A stretch of DNA of 64,000 bases, taken from Balneolaceae bacterium. Lineage in GTDB: Bacteria > Bacteroidota > Rhodothermia > Balneolales > Balneolaceae. The notes under the pieces were generated by a model. That model ran no database searches, was not told where the DNA came from, and saw only the letters and a program-made list of their open reading frames with translations. The stretch lies in assembly GCA_017640605.1 (NCBI GenBank), contig JAEPQH010000010.1:52401-116400 (forward strand). Direction: 5' to 3'. Positions 53,665 through 62,932 of the stretch are shown here, in pieces. Position 1 is the first letter of the stretch. Each line of letters begins with the position of its first letter. The position numbers and the translations under genes are program-made.

Positions 53665-54499
53665 ATTTCATTTTATTGAGCAAGGATATTCCTCCACAAT
53701 TTTGAAAAGCACTTGTATGATCATCATTAAAATATTTTTTCCATTTTTGGGTTCCTCCAGATCGAAATGTATGTGAATTCTCAGGATTAATACTCTTAGT
53801 CATTTTTTCTACCATACTTTCTGCGGATAGTGATAACGAATATTTATCAATAATTACTTTCGCCATTCTTTTCATGACAACTTCTCTTAAATTACTGTTA
53901 GTTAATTCTTCATATTTTAAAGAAATAACCGAAGGTGATTCTATCCAGTTTAAATATGAACTAAACCTTTCCACAACGTTAGGATAATGATACTTACTTT
54001 TTGCATCTAATCCATTAATAGCGAGCATAATCCTTTGCTCATCATTTGCTAAATTTCGAAAATATTTATGTAAACTATGCCACTTGTTCATATAGGTTAA
54101 ATACATAGCTTCAGATATTACAATATCTCTTGGATCACGGTAAATGAAGAAATGAAGTACATCCTGATTAATAAGTTCTTTGTAAACAGACTGCTCATAT
54201 TCTAAGTGAGCCCTTACAATTTCACCTGGCACGATCCCCTTAATTTTCTTTACTAATTTATTATTTGGAATTCTTCTATGAGGAATTGAAGGAGTTGTCG
54301 TAATAAATGTACCATAAATCTTTGAATTCGGAATTACTTCCAAAATTTGTGTAAGCAGATGTGTCCCACTTTTAGGTATTGAGTTAGCTAATATTTTAGG
54401 ATACTTATCTAAATCAACATTATTAGACTTTAATAAGTATTGATGCTTACGAATAACACCGGAGTAATCTATTAACTTCCTTAAAATATCTGAAATCAT
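53657..54499 (-). CDS. Sulfotransferase (PAPS-dependent)
   Basis: This 280-aa protein has the sulfotransferase PAPS-binding signatures: the 5'-phosphosulfate loop NSIPKSGTHLLTQIL (P42-T46) and the 3'-phosphate site FFIYRDPRDIVIS, with an RSGGTQKWKKYF-type motif near the C-terminus. It resembles carbohydrate or tyrosine-type sulfotransferases of the Sulfotransfer_1 group. In this position it probably sulfates the surface polysaccharide. It overlaps the next glycosyltransferase by one base (ATGA-type junction). Confidence 0.88.
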   Translation of the reverse strand: MISDILRKLIDYSGVIRKHQYLLKSNNVDLDKYPKILANSIPKSGTHLLTQILEVIPNSKIYGTFITTTPSIPHRRIPNNKLVKKIKGIVPGEIVRAHLEYEQSVYKELINQDVLHFFIYRDPRDIVISEAMYLTYMNKWHSLHKYFRNLANDEQRIMLAINGLDAKSKYHYPNVVERFSSYLNWIESPSVISLKYEELTNSNLREVVMKRMAKVIIDKYSLSLSAESMVEKMTKSINPENSHTFRSGGTQKWKKYFNDDHTSAFQNCGGISLLNKMKYG

Positions 54500-55386
54500 T
54501 AGTAATAAAGCTGTCCGTCTCTTTCTATTAATTTTTTACGAGTATCTTTACCTATAACTTTTCTATTATCAACTATGTAACTGAATTCATTATATAAATG
54601 ATTTATTGCCAAAACTAAGACTCTAATACTTTTAAATTTAATAACTGATTGAGTTGATCTTATTATTGAATGAATTAATGCATAGCGAAACGGGTAATTT
54701 AGTAGTGTAAACTTTATTCTATTTTTTAAAGCAATTCCCCCAAATTTTATTCTATTTTCTATTCTGCCATTGGGTGATTTTTTGTGATAGACAATTATCT
54801 CAGGGTTATAAAATATTTCATAACCTGCATTAAGAGCTCTGACAGAAAAATCTTGCTCTTCCGAACCCCATGGAAAAAAGTCTCTGTATAGACCAATCTC
54901 ATCAATTAACTCTTTCCTAAATGCATGTCCGGCCCCAATGAACCATGTTGTATATCCTTCACTATTTGAATCTCTTGATTTGTCCCTAAATGGATATTCT
55001 TCATTCGTAATTTTGCGAGTGTAGTAATTAATAATCTGAAATGCTTGTATCCCAATTGTAGGATTTTTTTCAAAGAAACTAATCACATTGTCAATAGATT
55101 TTGGGTCATCAAATACTGCATCGTCATCAATTTCTATTATTACATCACCATTAGCTTCTTTAAGTGCCAGATTTCTGCCACCACTTACCCCCAAATTCTC
55201 ATTACTGACAATATATTGCAGATCAAAATCTTTTAATAATTCACGATTTTTTTGAATCACAGCATCTAGTGAACCATTTTCTACAATAATTATTTCGATA
55301 TTTTTATGTGTTTGTTCAAGAATATTTTTAACAGTATCAATTAGCTCTTCTGATCTGTTATGGGTTATCATCAATACTGAAACCAT
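54499..55386 (-). CDS. Glycosyltransferase family 2
   Basis: This 295-aa GT-A transferase starts VSVLMITHNRSEELIDTVKNILEQTHKNIEIIIVENGS, has VSNENLGVSGGRNLALKEANGDVIIEIDDDAVF (the DxD-type metal site in IDDDA) and then SEEQDFSVRALNAGY (acceptor part). It uses a nucleotide sugar to elongate the repeat unit; there is a short tail without membrane helices. It lies 9 bases after the Wzy-like gene and overlaps the sulfotransferase by one base. Confidence 0.92.
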   Translation of the reverse strand: MVSVLMITHNRSEELIDTVKNILEQTHKNIEIIIVENGSLDAVIQKNRELLKDFDLQYIVSNENLGVSGGRNLALKEANGDVIIEIDDDAVFDDPKSIDNVISFFEKNPTIGIQAFQIINYYTRKITNEEYPFRDKSRDSNSEGYTTWFIGAGHAFRKELIDEIGLYRDFFPWGSEEQDFSVRALNAGYEIFYNPEIIVYHKKSPNGRIENRIKFGGIALKNRIKFTLLNYPFRYALIHSIIRSTQSVIKFKSIRVLVLAINHLYNEFSYIVDNRKVIGKDTRKKLIERDGQLYY

Positions 55387-55395
55387 TGTATGTAT

Positions 55396-56619
55396 TTATT
55401 TTATAATTTTTGATTGATATGCAGCTCCTAGGAAAATTGATAATAAAAGTGAAACAGACCTGAGCCCACCAATATTATAATCAACAACCATTACTGATAA
55501 AATTGTTGCAACCGTGGTGTAAATGAGAAATCTTTTAGTTCTAATATCTATTTTAGACTTATAAATATTATCAAAGGATTTAAAAAATACAATTAAATAC
55601 AGAATACTAACTATCAAACCCAATTCAACAGCCATTGTGATAAAACTATTGTGAAATGCGGAATCCGGTGCATATTTCAGCACTTCTTCAACACCAAACT
55701 TTTGCTTAACTTCAACTGAAGATTTAAATCCATAGCCAGTAATTGGCTCACTCATGATTAAGCTAAATGCAAATGGCCACATAACTTCTCGACCAGACAA
55801 CCCCTTTTCAACTCTAAAAAGCGAATTTATAACTTCATTGTCGGAGTCTGTAAACTGAGGTAATGATGTGAATGAAAGAAGTATCAAAATGAAGACAGAA
55901 ATAGTGTAGAAACCCCATCTTGGAATCTTGTCATAAATATTCATGAAAATATAGGCCATTGCAAAAGCTAGCCAAGGACCGCGAGTAAAAGTTGCAAATA
56001 GAAAAAACACAAAACTTCCAAATAATGTCCAATAAAAAAATTTATTAAATTCTGGTTTTAAATACCTTAGAGCTCCCAAACTGAATACTAACAGAGTTCC
56101 CCATGTGTTTGGATGCTCCAGAATGCCAGCCGATGCATTAATAGATCCTAAACTGTAAGCCCCGAATTTTTCAGAAAAACTCAGACCTGCAAAACTATTC
56201 AACCCTGTCCAAGACACCAGAACTGTAAAACAGACGAATACTGAACAATAAATAATTGATTTTAAAAGAATATTGAATAGCTTTTTTTCTTTAAGAATGA
56301 AATACCCACAAAATTGAAATGATAATATGCCACTTAAAGCATATGCTATTATAATCACTAAACTACTGAGCGATGATCCAGCAGATAGTAAAGAAATAAT
56401 TAAAAATGTTATTAAATAAATTACAAATAAATACTTTCCCTTAAATATACGACTAATTCTAATTCTTTTATTTACGATGATCACAATCGTTGTGAATAAC
56501 AATAACATCACGACTGATAAATCAATAAGTCTACCTATAGATCCACTTTTAATAGCATGTAACGTATTTATAAGTGCAAAGATGTATAAGAAACTAACAG
56601 CAATATGGGATAGTTTCAT
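55396..56619 (-). CDS. wzy: O-antigen/capsule polymerase or ligase (Wzy/WaaL-like)
   Basis: The 407-aa protein has about 10-12 membrane helices and one long periplasmic loop after about two thirds, containing SGREVMWPFAFSLIMSEPITGYGFKSSVEVKQ and HNSFITMAVELGLI, the pattern of the Wzy_C/O-antigen ligase family (R and H in that loop are typically needed). It should polymerise the flipped repeat units or link the chain to a carrier. Both options fit; with Wzx in the same locus, polymerase is more likely. The sequence is divergent, as usual for this family. Confidence 0.85.
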   Translation of the reverse strand: MKLSHIAVSFLYIFALINTLHAIKSGSIGRLIDLSVVMLLLFTTIVIIVNKRIRISRIFKGKYLFVIYLITFLIISLLSAGSSLSSLVIIIAYALSGILSFQFCGYFILKEKKLFNILLKSIIYCSVFVCFTVLVSWTGLNSFAGLSFSEKFGAYSLGSINASAGILEHPNTWGTLLVFSLGALRYLKPEFNKFFYWTLFGSFVFFLFATFTRGPWLAFAMAYIFMNIYDKIPRWGFYTISVFILILLSFTSLPQFTDSDNEVINSLFRVEKGLSGREVMWPFAFSLIMSEPITGYGFKSSVEVKQKFGVEEVLKYAPDSAFHNSFITMAVELGLIVSILYLIVFFKSFDNIYKSKIDIRTKRFLIYTTVATILSVMVVDYNIGGLRSVSLLLSIFLGAAYQSKIIK

Positions 56620-56625
56620 TTATTC

Positions 56626-57675
56626 CTAAACTATTCTATGGTGTTTCAGCCATTTAACACTGGTCTCCACTCCCTCTTTCATACTTGTGAAATTAATACT
56701 AGTAACTTTCTTTATGTTTTCATTCTTATAAATTGCTTTTCTATTGTAAAGCTTTAATTCATTTGATGTTGGTACGAGGTTTAGATCAGTCTTAGTTTTT
56801 TGCATAATCTTTTTCGACCATTCATATTTAGTATAAAAAGTCTGAACTAAATCAGGGAATTTGTTAAGTGCAAATTTAGCTACTGAGCGGACCGGCTGAA
56901 ATAACTTAGTTTTGAAATTACTTTTTACTGAATTAATCTTTTGAAGTTTTGGAAGATCCAAAGCATTGTTCAGCTCATCAAAGTATTGATTCCAGGTAAT
57001 AGAATCGTCACTGATAATATTATATGCATTTCCAAATGCTTCTTTCTTGTTCACTAATGATAAAACTGATTCTACTAAATCATCAATATATGTGAGATTA
57101 CAATATCCATCTGCCTGATCAAAAAATCCCCAGGCACCTGATTGCAACCGCTCTGCAAACCTAACTGTCCATAATTTGCTAAATGGGCCATATACAATTG
57201 CAGGTCTGACAATTGTTACTGCTAAACCTTGTTCAATATAACTATTACAAACGGCTTCTGCATCAATTTTCGAATCACCATAAGCATTACCACTCTTGGT
57301 AAGTTTTAGTTCTTCCGATAGTTCGCCTTCATTTTCACCATAAACGTCAACTGAACTTATATAAATAAAATGATCAATATTTTTTTTCTTAGCTGCTTCA
57401 AGAAGATTTCTCGTTCCTTCAACAGTTACATCTGGTGGGCCGACAGCACAATGAATAATAACGGACATATCATCTAATGCTTTCTCAATGCTATCTGTAT
57501 CCATGATGTCGCATAACACAAAATTTGTTTTAAATCTACCAATTCTTGCAGCACTAGCCCAGCGACGAATTCCTGCGTATCCTTCGAATTCATCCCAACT
57601 TTGGATCAATTTTTCAATAAATGCGCCTCCAATAAACCCACCAGCGCCAGTCACTAAAATATTACTTTTTTTCAT
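56626..57675 (-). CDS. NAD-dependent epimerase/dehydratase (SDR extended)
   Basis: The 349-aa protein is an extended SDR enzyme for nucleotide sugars: ILVTGAGGFIGGAFIEKLI (GxxGxxG), the active-site SSVDVYGE with the conserved Tyr-Lys pair further on (AYGDSKIDAE), and the NTD-type IVRPAIVYGPFSKLWTVR. It probably modifies a UDP- or GDP-sugar or reduces a keto-sugar; the product is unknown. It lies directly after the Gfo/Idh-like gene, which may supply or use its substrate. Confidence 0.88.
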   Translation of the reverse strand: MKKSNILVTGAGGFIGGAFIEKLIQSWDEFEGYAGIRRWASAARIGRFKTNFVLCDIMDTDSIEKALDDMSVIIHCAVGPPDVTVEGTRNLLEAAKKKNIDHFIYISSVDVYGENEGELSEELKLTKSGNAYGDSKIDAEAVCNSYIEQGLAVTIVRPAIVYGPFSKLWTVRFAERLQSGAWGFFDQADGYCNLTYIDDLVESVLSLVNKKEAFGNAYNIISDDSITWNQYFDELNNALDLPKLQKINSVKSNFKTKLFQPVRSVAKFALNKFPDLVQTFYTKYEWSKKIMQKTKTDLNLVPTSNELKLYNRKAIYKNENIKKVTSINFTSMKEGVETSVKWLKHHRIV

Positions 57676-57711
57676 CTTAGTTAAATTCTTAATAATTGTG
57701 AAGATTAGGAT

Positions 57712-58701
57712 TTAAATGCTATACCAAGAGGTTTCAAATGGTTTTGCTTCATTGTAACATTCTTCAAGCCATTCAATTGAATCAATGACGTCTTTACCCT
57801 TGATAATTAATTCTTCATTCCCTAAAATTGATTCGATAAAGTTTGTAACTAAAATGTTTCCAAACTCGGAAAAAGAATCAACTTTTTGTTTTCCCCTTCT
57901 AATTTCTGATGACTTATTATTTAATTTCAGTTCAGTTTTATTCCAATCATAAATCTCGCCAGTTATTTCACCTTTTGTGCCGATAATTCTGTATACATTT
58001 TCTTGCTTATAAAGCCAACTTAATCGCACTTCTCCAACTAAATCCTTGAATTTAAACGTCACATCAGCTACAGCCTCTGGACCTCCGAATGAGTCATTTT
58101 GAGATTTTATTAGTTCTGGCTTACCGCCAACCCAATGACAAATAGAATCTAAAACGTGAGCTCCTCTGTCGAGTAGGACTCCTTTTGGATCAGCAGCCGT
58201 AAAATAAAATCCCGATTTTGTCGGCCAGCTGAATTCTCCACCTTCATAGTAATAAACCTCTTTAATTTCTCCGATTGATCCATCATCTATTAGCTCTTTA
58301 ACTACTTGATACGATGGAAAAAGTCTTCTTGTATTATTTACTGATAGCAATACTTTCTTTTTTTCAGCAATTTCAACTAATTCTCTCCCATTCTCAGGTT
58401 TAAGTGTGAGCGGTTTTTCACCCATAACATGGCAACCTGCTTCCAATAATTTTTTACTAAACGAATAGTGCAAGGTGTTTGGCAAGCATACAACGCCTGC
58501 ATCCAACTTATCTATAATTTTATCCAAATCATCTGATACTTCTCCAGAGCCAAAATTTCTTTTAGCATTATTGGCAAGGCTTAAATCTCTATCTACAAAA
58601 TAAACCCTGTCAATTTTATCTTTATGGTTACTCAATGCTGGGATATAATAACTCTCTGCAATAGCTCCACAGCCTATGATACCAACATTTATTTTCTTCA
58701 T
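57712..58701 (-). CDS. Gfo/Idh/MocA-family oxidoreductase
   Basis: The 329-aa protein starts NVGIIGCGAIAESYYIPALS (dinucleotide fold), contains VVCLPNTLHYSFSKKLLEAGCHVMGEKPLTLKPEN with the catalytic EKP motif, and the C-terminal GVLLDRGAHVLDSICHWVGGKPE. It acts on a nucleotide sugar or a free sugar with NAD(P). It is not closely similar to the WbpB-like gene in the downstream operon, so it probably serves another sugar. It is followed by a short-chain epimerase. Confidence 0.88.
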   Translation of the reverse strand: MKKINVGIIGCGAIAESYYIPALSNHKDKIDRVYFVDRDLSLANNAKRNFGSGEVSDDLDKIIDKLDAGVVCLPNTLHYSFSKKLLEAGCHVMGEKPLTLKPENGRELVEIAEKKKVLLSVNNTRRLFPSYQVVKELIDDGSIGEIKEVYYYEGGEFSWPTKSGFYFTAADPKGVLLDRGAHVLDSICHWVGGKPELIKSQNDSFGGPEAVADVTFKFKDLVGEVRLSWLYKQENVYRIIGTKGEITGEIYDWNKTELKLNNKSSEIRRGKQKVDSFSEFGNILVTNFIESILGNEELIIKGKDVIDSIEWLEECYNEAKPFETSWYSI

Positions 58702-58729
58702 ATTTTTAATTAGTTATAATCGATTGAAG

Positions 58730-59572
58730 TCATGCTCTAACTTTAGCAGTATTCAAATCAAATAATTGTTTATAATTTTTTCTTTCTAAACTGTCTAGCT
58801 TACCACCTACAGTAGCATTATATAGGTTACCTCCATTTTGTTTTAAGAAATGATCTGCAAAGAGAAATGAGTGTTCCATTCTTTCTACTCTAGGTAAGTG
58901 CCATCTTTTTCCTTTGCCGAAATAAGATGGATGAAAATGATTTTTATCGTCTTCTTTTGAAGTAATTACCGTTCCGCTGTCATGTGAATCAGGAATATCA
59001 TAATTCAAATCCACGCCTATTAAGTACATTTCCCTAATCCCCATATAATATGCAAGTTGAATACTCATGTAAGCTACCGTACCTCCCCAATATACTTTCT
59101 TCACGGCATTTGTACTGAATTTTGGAAAATTCTTTGAAGGAAATTTTTCGTAATAGCGATCAAAAAATACGTAATGAGTATTTGCATCATTACCAAGACA
59201 ATAAGCCAAGTCATGTGCAAATATTTTCGTTGTACCTTTTAGATTTTTTAACTCTCTAGAATTATCTTCCGCCGGTAATGGATCCTCTACGTTATAATAG
59301 GACGGAACAAAATCGATTTCTTTAAGCATTAAGAAGAAAGAGTTTGAAGCAAAGGTAATCTCATTGTTTAAATAAGACAAATCCATATTATTCAAACTTG
59401 GCCCATTGCCTATAATAAATGCTCTTTCACCTTTATGAATATTTTTAAACTGTTTAATTTTATTATATCTACTCTCTTTAAATAAGCCAGCAGATGATAA
59501 ATAAGCCTTGCTTCGTTCAACGGATGATAAAATTTTATTTCCGTTTCTTTTTATACTATTGATTAGTGACAT
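58730..59572 (-). CDS. GT42/MptE-like protein (first of two)
   Basis: The 280-aa protein has the motif AFIIGNGPSLNNMDLSYLNN near residue 53, a central VYWGGTVAYMSIQLAYYMGIREMYLIGVDLNYDIP stretch, then FGKGKRWHLPRVERM and NATVGGKLDSLER near the C-terminus. This matches the DUF115/MptE-like group, which is similar to Cst-II-type sialyltransferases and to Maf flagellin transferases. A role in transferring a sialic-acid-like sugar is possible, though MptE-like proteins are also annotated as pterin kinases. A paralogue with the same motifs lies two genes upstream. Confidence 0.78.
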   Translation of the reverse strand: MSLINSIKRNGNKILSSVERSKAYLSSAGLFKESRYNKIKQFKNIHKGERAFIIGNGPSLNNMDLSYLNNEITFASNSFFLMLKEIDFVPSYYNVEDPLPAEDNSRELKNLKGTTKIFAHDLAYCLGNDANTHYVFFDRYYEKFPSKNFPKFSTNAVKKVYWGGTVAYMSIQLAYYMGIREMYLIGVDLNYDIPDSHDSGTVITSKEDDKNHFHPSYFGKGKRWHLPRVERMEHSFLFADHFLKQNGGNLYNATVGGKLDSLERKNYKQLFDLNTAKVRA

Positions 59573-59693
59573 TTCTTACATGATAAATTAATACAATGTA
59601 GCGGAATAAAATAAGCATAAATAATGCGATATACTATGCTTCAAATAAAACAAATTTTAGTTCTGATTAGTCTTTAATAAGCTCAAAAATACA

Positions 59694-60590
59694 TTATTTG
59701 AATAGTGAGCTAAAACCTCGATTTAATAGTCTAATTTTCTCCTTAAAATTTTCTTTAGATAATAAAATAAATATCATTTTTTTTATTTTAGGTAGATCGT
59801 TCCTTAAAACAGAATACTCTAATTTTATTTCTGGAAAATTATTGTCTTTAGCTTTTGAGTTAAAGAACTCATACAACTGGTTTAATAGATCAGAATAGTA
59901 TGATTTATCTTTAAGTTTTTTCGAGTCATTTTTACCATGAACCCTATATTCACCCAATGGCTCATTTATTGTTATTGACTCGCCATAAAAAATAGCCTGT
60001 CGTGACAATCGAACGTCTGCCCATACCTTATCAAACATCGTTGTATCTAAAGGCATAACCTTATCTAAATAATCCCTACTAAATGACAACCCACTTGTCT
60101 GGACAAATAAATTTGACAAGTTATGAGTTCTATAGATTTCAGTTTTTGGATCAGACTTTTTCAAGGGATAGATTGGTCTTTTGTTGCCTGTATATTTTGA
60201 TGCACTATCTATCTCTATGAATGGATGTTGAACCAAACATAGATTGGGTCTAGAATTAAATAATTCTACAACTCGTTCTATTTTTGTTCTCTTAAAAGCA
60301 TCATCACTATCCAATAAACAAATTATATCTCCCTTGGACTGCTTGTAGAGATAGTTTATTGCCTTCATTTGGTTAAATGCAGGCTTGTTATCCTCATGGG
60401 TTCCATAATATTTAATGACTGTATCCGGATATTTAGATAAAATTTCTTTTGAATTATCAGTGGATCCGTCATCATAAACTAATATTTCATAATCCTTATA
60501 TGTTTGGTTTAATACTGAATCAATACAATAAATCAAATAAGGAGCATAGTTATAATTATTTACCAGTACGCTTACAAGTTTATTCTTCAT
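59694..60590 (-). CDS. Glycosyltransferase family 2
   Basis: This 298-aa GT-A transferase shows VSVLVNNYNYAPYLIYCIDSVLNQTYKDYEILVYDDGSTD at the start and CLLDSDDAF with the DxD metal site. The acceptor part LGEYRVHGKNDSKKL follows. It lies between the two GT42/MptE-like paralogues. The gap before the next gene is 121 bases and holds no gene, only AT-rich sequence with no clear promoter that I can identify. It should add one sugar to the repeat unit. Confidence 0.9.
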   Translation of the reverse strand: MKNKLVSVLVNNYNYAPYLIYCIDSVLNQTYKDYEILVYDDGSTDNSKEILSKYPDTVIKYYGTHEDNKPAFNQMKAINYLYKQSKGDIICLLDSDDAFKRTKIERVVELFNSRPNLCLVQHPFIEIDSASKYTGNKRPIYPLKKSDPKTEIYRTHNLSNLFVQTSGLSFSRDYLDKVMPLDTTMFDKVWADVRLSRQAIFYGESITINEPLGEYRVHGKNDSKKLKDKSYYSDLLNQLYEFFNSKAKDNNFPEIKLEYSVLRNDLPKIKKMIFILLSKENFKEKIRLLNRGFSSLFK

Positions 60591-60644
60591 AATAAGTATA
60601 AAAACTGAAGATTTAATATCTCCTATTTTATAAAAGATACCAAC

Positions 60645-61475
60645 TTAGAATAATGAGTCATACTCTACCCTCTCGAATACTTCTAACTGACCACCTGCAG
60701 TTGCGTTAAATACTTTTCTCCCGTCTATATCAAAGTATTTATTGGCTTTTATGTATGCTAATTCCATTCGATCAGTTCTGGGATCGTGCCATCTTTTACC
60801 TTTCCCAAAATATTCTTTGGAAAAATGATTTACATCATCTGTTGTAGAAGTTATATCATTACCTTCAATTTTTGCACTTTTGGGAATTTTATAACTATGA
60901 TCAAAACCAATTAAATATACTTCTTTAAATCCCATGTAGTAAGCCATTTGCAGGCATAGATATGTTACTGTACCACCCACATTTATTTCTCTTAAAGCGT
61001 TCGTAGAAAATCTCGGGAAATCCGGATAATTTCTATAATCGAATATGACATTCAAGAGTGTAGTTTTCTCATCAGGTTTAAGGCAATAAGTCAAATAATT
61101 TCCATAGAATTTTTCACTCTCTTTATAATTATTTATTTCATCACTTCTATCTTCTGCAACAAATGTATCTTCGACAATATAATAGGAAGGAAAAAATTGC
61201 ATTTTATCGTAATACGTGTAAATAGCATTTACACCAAATGTATATTCATTCTTAAGTTTCTTGAGATCTAGTTTATTTAAACTTGGCCCATTACCAATTA
61301 TAAAACATCTTTCATTTTTATGAAGATTTTTAAATGACTTAATTTTCCTTTCATTTTTTCGAAGAGGGAGCCCGAAATCAGCTAACCAAAAAAATGAAAT
61401 CTTGCTAAAGAGTCCAATAGATTTTGTAATAGAAAAATATTTAAATAATGTTTTTAATTGTATAAAATATTTCAT
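60645..61475 (-). CDS. GT42/MptE-like protein (second of two)
   Basis: This protein of about 276 aa is a paralogue of the gene two places downstream: RCFIIGNGPSLNKLDLKKLKNEYTFGVN, then INVGGTVTYLCLQMAYYMGFKEVYLIGFDHSYKIP, FGKGKRWHDPRTDRM and NATAGGQLEVFER. All the main motifs are shared. The start at 61475 (MKYFIQLKTLF) is used; the frame is open to 61514, but that would overlap the flippase gene further. Two such enzymes in one locus suggest two related sugar linkages or a recent duplication. Confidence 0.77.
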   Translation of the reverse strand: MKYFIQLKTLFKYFSITKSIGLFSKISFFWLADFGLPLRKNERKIKSFKNLHKNERCFIIGNGPSLNKLDLKKLKNEYTFGVNAIYTYYDKMQFFPSYYIVEDTFVAEDRSDEINNYKESEKFYGNYLTYCLKPDEKTTLLNVIFDYRNYPDFPRFSTNALREINVGGTVTYLCLQMAYYMGFKEVYLIGFDHSYKIPKSAKIEGNDITSTTDDVNHFSKEYFGKGKRWHDPRTDRMELAYIKANKYFDIDGRKVFNATAGGQLEVFERVEYDSLF

Positions 61476-62928
61476 AAGTAAATATTGAAAATTGTGCGTT
61501 AAAATAATATGCAATTATAAGCAAACCCACGAAGGTGATAGTTGGAAATACTATACTCTTCCTTGCATATTTCAAAAAACTAGTTTCTAAAGACTTTACA
61601 GATATTTTGACATTCCACCAATTATTGATCACCAAATTTGAAAGTCCCAGACTTATAGGGAAAGCCCAAACCCCAATCCTAGGTAAAGATATTACTAAAA
61701 GTATAATATTTAAAATACCTGATATAATAATTGGTATATAAAAGGGTATATGGTTTGTAGTGCTATAAATTTGAGCATGCATCCCATGATGCCGTTCTAA
61801 AAAGAATACTAATGCCATGAGCACCAGTATCTCTGTTTCGAGAAGATTTGTGTTGCTCTCAATTGCAGATAACAGTCCATTACCAAAACCAATAAGCACA
61901 AATGACAATATTGCAAATGTGTATAATGAATATTGAACACCAAGTGCTGTTCGATTTCCAAGTTCATCTAAATCACCCCTTGCTCTAAGCATTGAATAGA
62001 TTGGTATCTTAGAATAAAATGGAGCTTTTGAAAACTGAACAATAGCAGACATCATCTTTAAAGAAAATAAGTATGCAGCTAAAGTTACTGCATCTGTCAT
62101 CGTAGAATAAACCAGACTTGAAATATGAAGTAAACCTGTTGAACCTAAAATCCCAATAGCTGACCTCCAAATTGGACTCCATGCAACTTCTAAAATTTCC
62201 CGATTTAATCCATCTACCTTTTTATTCGATTTTAGGTAGCTGTTATTTAATCGTTTTACTAGAATGTAACTTCGTAACAAATTAAATACTGATATCAGAA
62301 GTATAATGGATGTTAACGCAACTAGTTTAAATCCTTGGATAAGGAAAATAAACATTAATAAAACATTAATAATATTAAGCAGAATAGTCCATCTATTGTT
62401 TAATGAGACTTTGTTTACGCCAATTAGTACTGCTTCATAAGATTTTGAAAAAAAATTGATTATCAAGCTAACTGAAAAAATGTTATAACATAACCAATAA
62501 TTATATGGACCTGATTCGATTTTGTTAATAAAATCGCTAATTACAAATAAACCGATTCCCGATAAAACTATTAAAAACAAAACTGTTACAAATAGATAGA
62601 GAATTCTAGTATTATCAAATACTTCTTTTATTAACTTCCAATTTGGCTCGTCGAATTCAGATTTACTAGAAGTCCCCGCATTTCTTAAGTTATTCGACCC
62701 ACCAAATGCATACGAAATAAGCCTTGATAATGTTGGTAATAATCCAAAATCAAGAACCATACTTAATGAATGTACGGTCATTAATAAATACCAAAAAGCA
62801 ATTCCATCAACACCTAACTTTGTTAATATCAAAGGGGTGATTATGACTAACTTCAAAGTACTTGATAGAAAATTACCCCATGTAGTAAATGTGGATGAAT
62901 TCCAAGCTCGAAGAAAAACAGCTTTCAC
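61441..62928 (-). CDS. wzx: Polysaccharide repeat-unit flippase (Wzx-like)
   Basis: The 495-aa protein has about 12-14 membrane helices and the Wzx/RfbX/MOP-superfamily pattern: FLRAWNSSTFTTWGNFLSSTLKLVIITPLI at the start, FWYLLMTVHSLSMVLDFGLLPTLSRLISYAFGG (the D-x-G-L motif typical of the family), and LYSFKMMS-like middle helices. It moves lipid-linked repeat units across the inner membrane. It is overlapped by the following gene by about 30 bases and lies 4 bases after the partial glycosyltransferase gene. Confidence 0.86.
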   Translation of the reverse strand: MKAVFLRAWNSSTFTTWGNFLSSTLKLVIITPLILTKLGVDGIAFWYLLMTVHSLSMVLDFGLLPTLSRLISYAFGGSNNLRNAGTSSKSEFDEPNWKLIKEVFDNTRILYLFVTVLFLIVLSGIGLFVISDFINKIESGPYNYWLCYNIFSVSLIINFFSKSYEAVLIGVNKVSLNNRWTILLNIINVLLMFIFLIQGFKLVALTSIILLISVFNLLRSYILVKRLNNSYLKSNKKVDGLNREILEVAWSPIWRSAIGILGSTGLLHISSLVYSTMTDAVTLAAYLFSLKMMSAIVQFSKAPFYSKIPIYSMLRARGDLDELGNRTALGVQYSLYTFAILSFVLIGFGNGLLSAIESNTNLLETEILVLMALVFFLERHHGMHAQIYSTTNHIPFYIPIIISGILNIILLVISLPRIGVWAFPISLGLSNLVINNWWNVKISVKSLETSFLKYARKSIVFPTITFVGLLIIAYYFNAQFSIFTYEIFYTIKNII

Positions 62929-62932
62929 TTAT

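Noticed and set aside
58730..59572. Naming the MptE-like proteins as 6-hydroxymethylpterin diphosphokinases
   Set aside because: That label comes from archaeal MptE; the polysaccharide context and GT42-like motifs point elsewhere.
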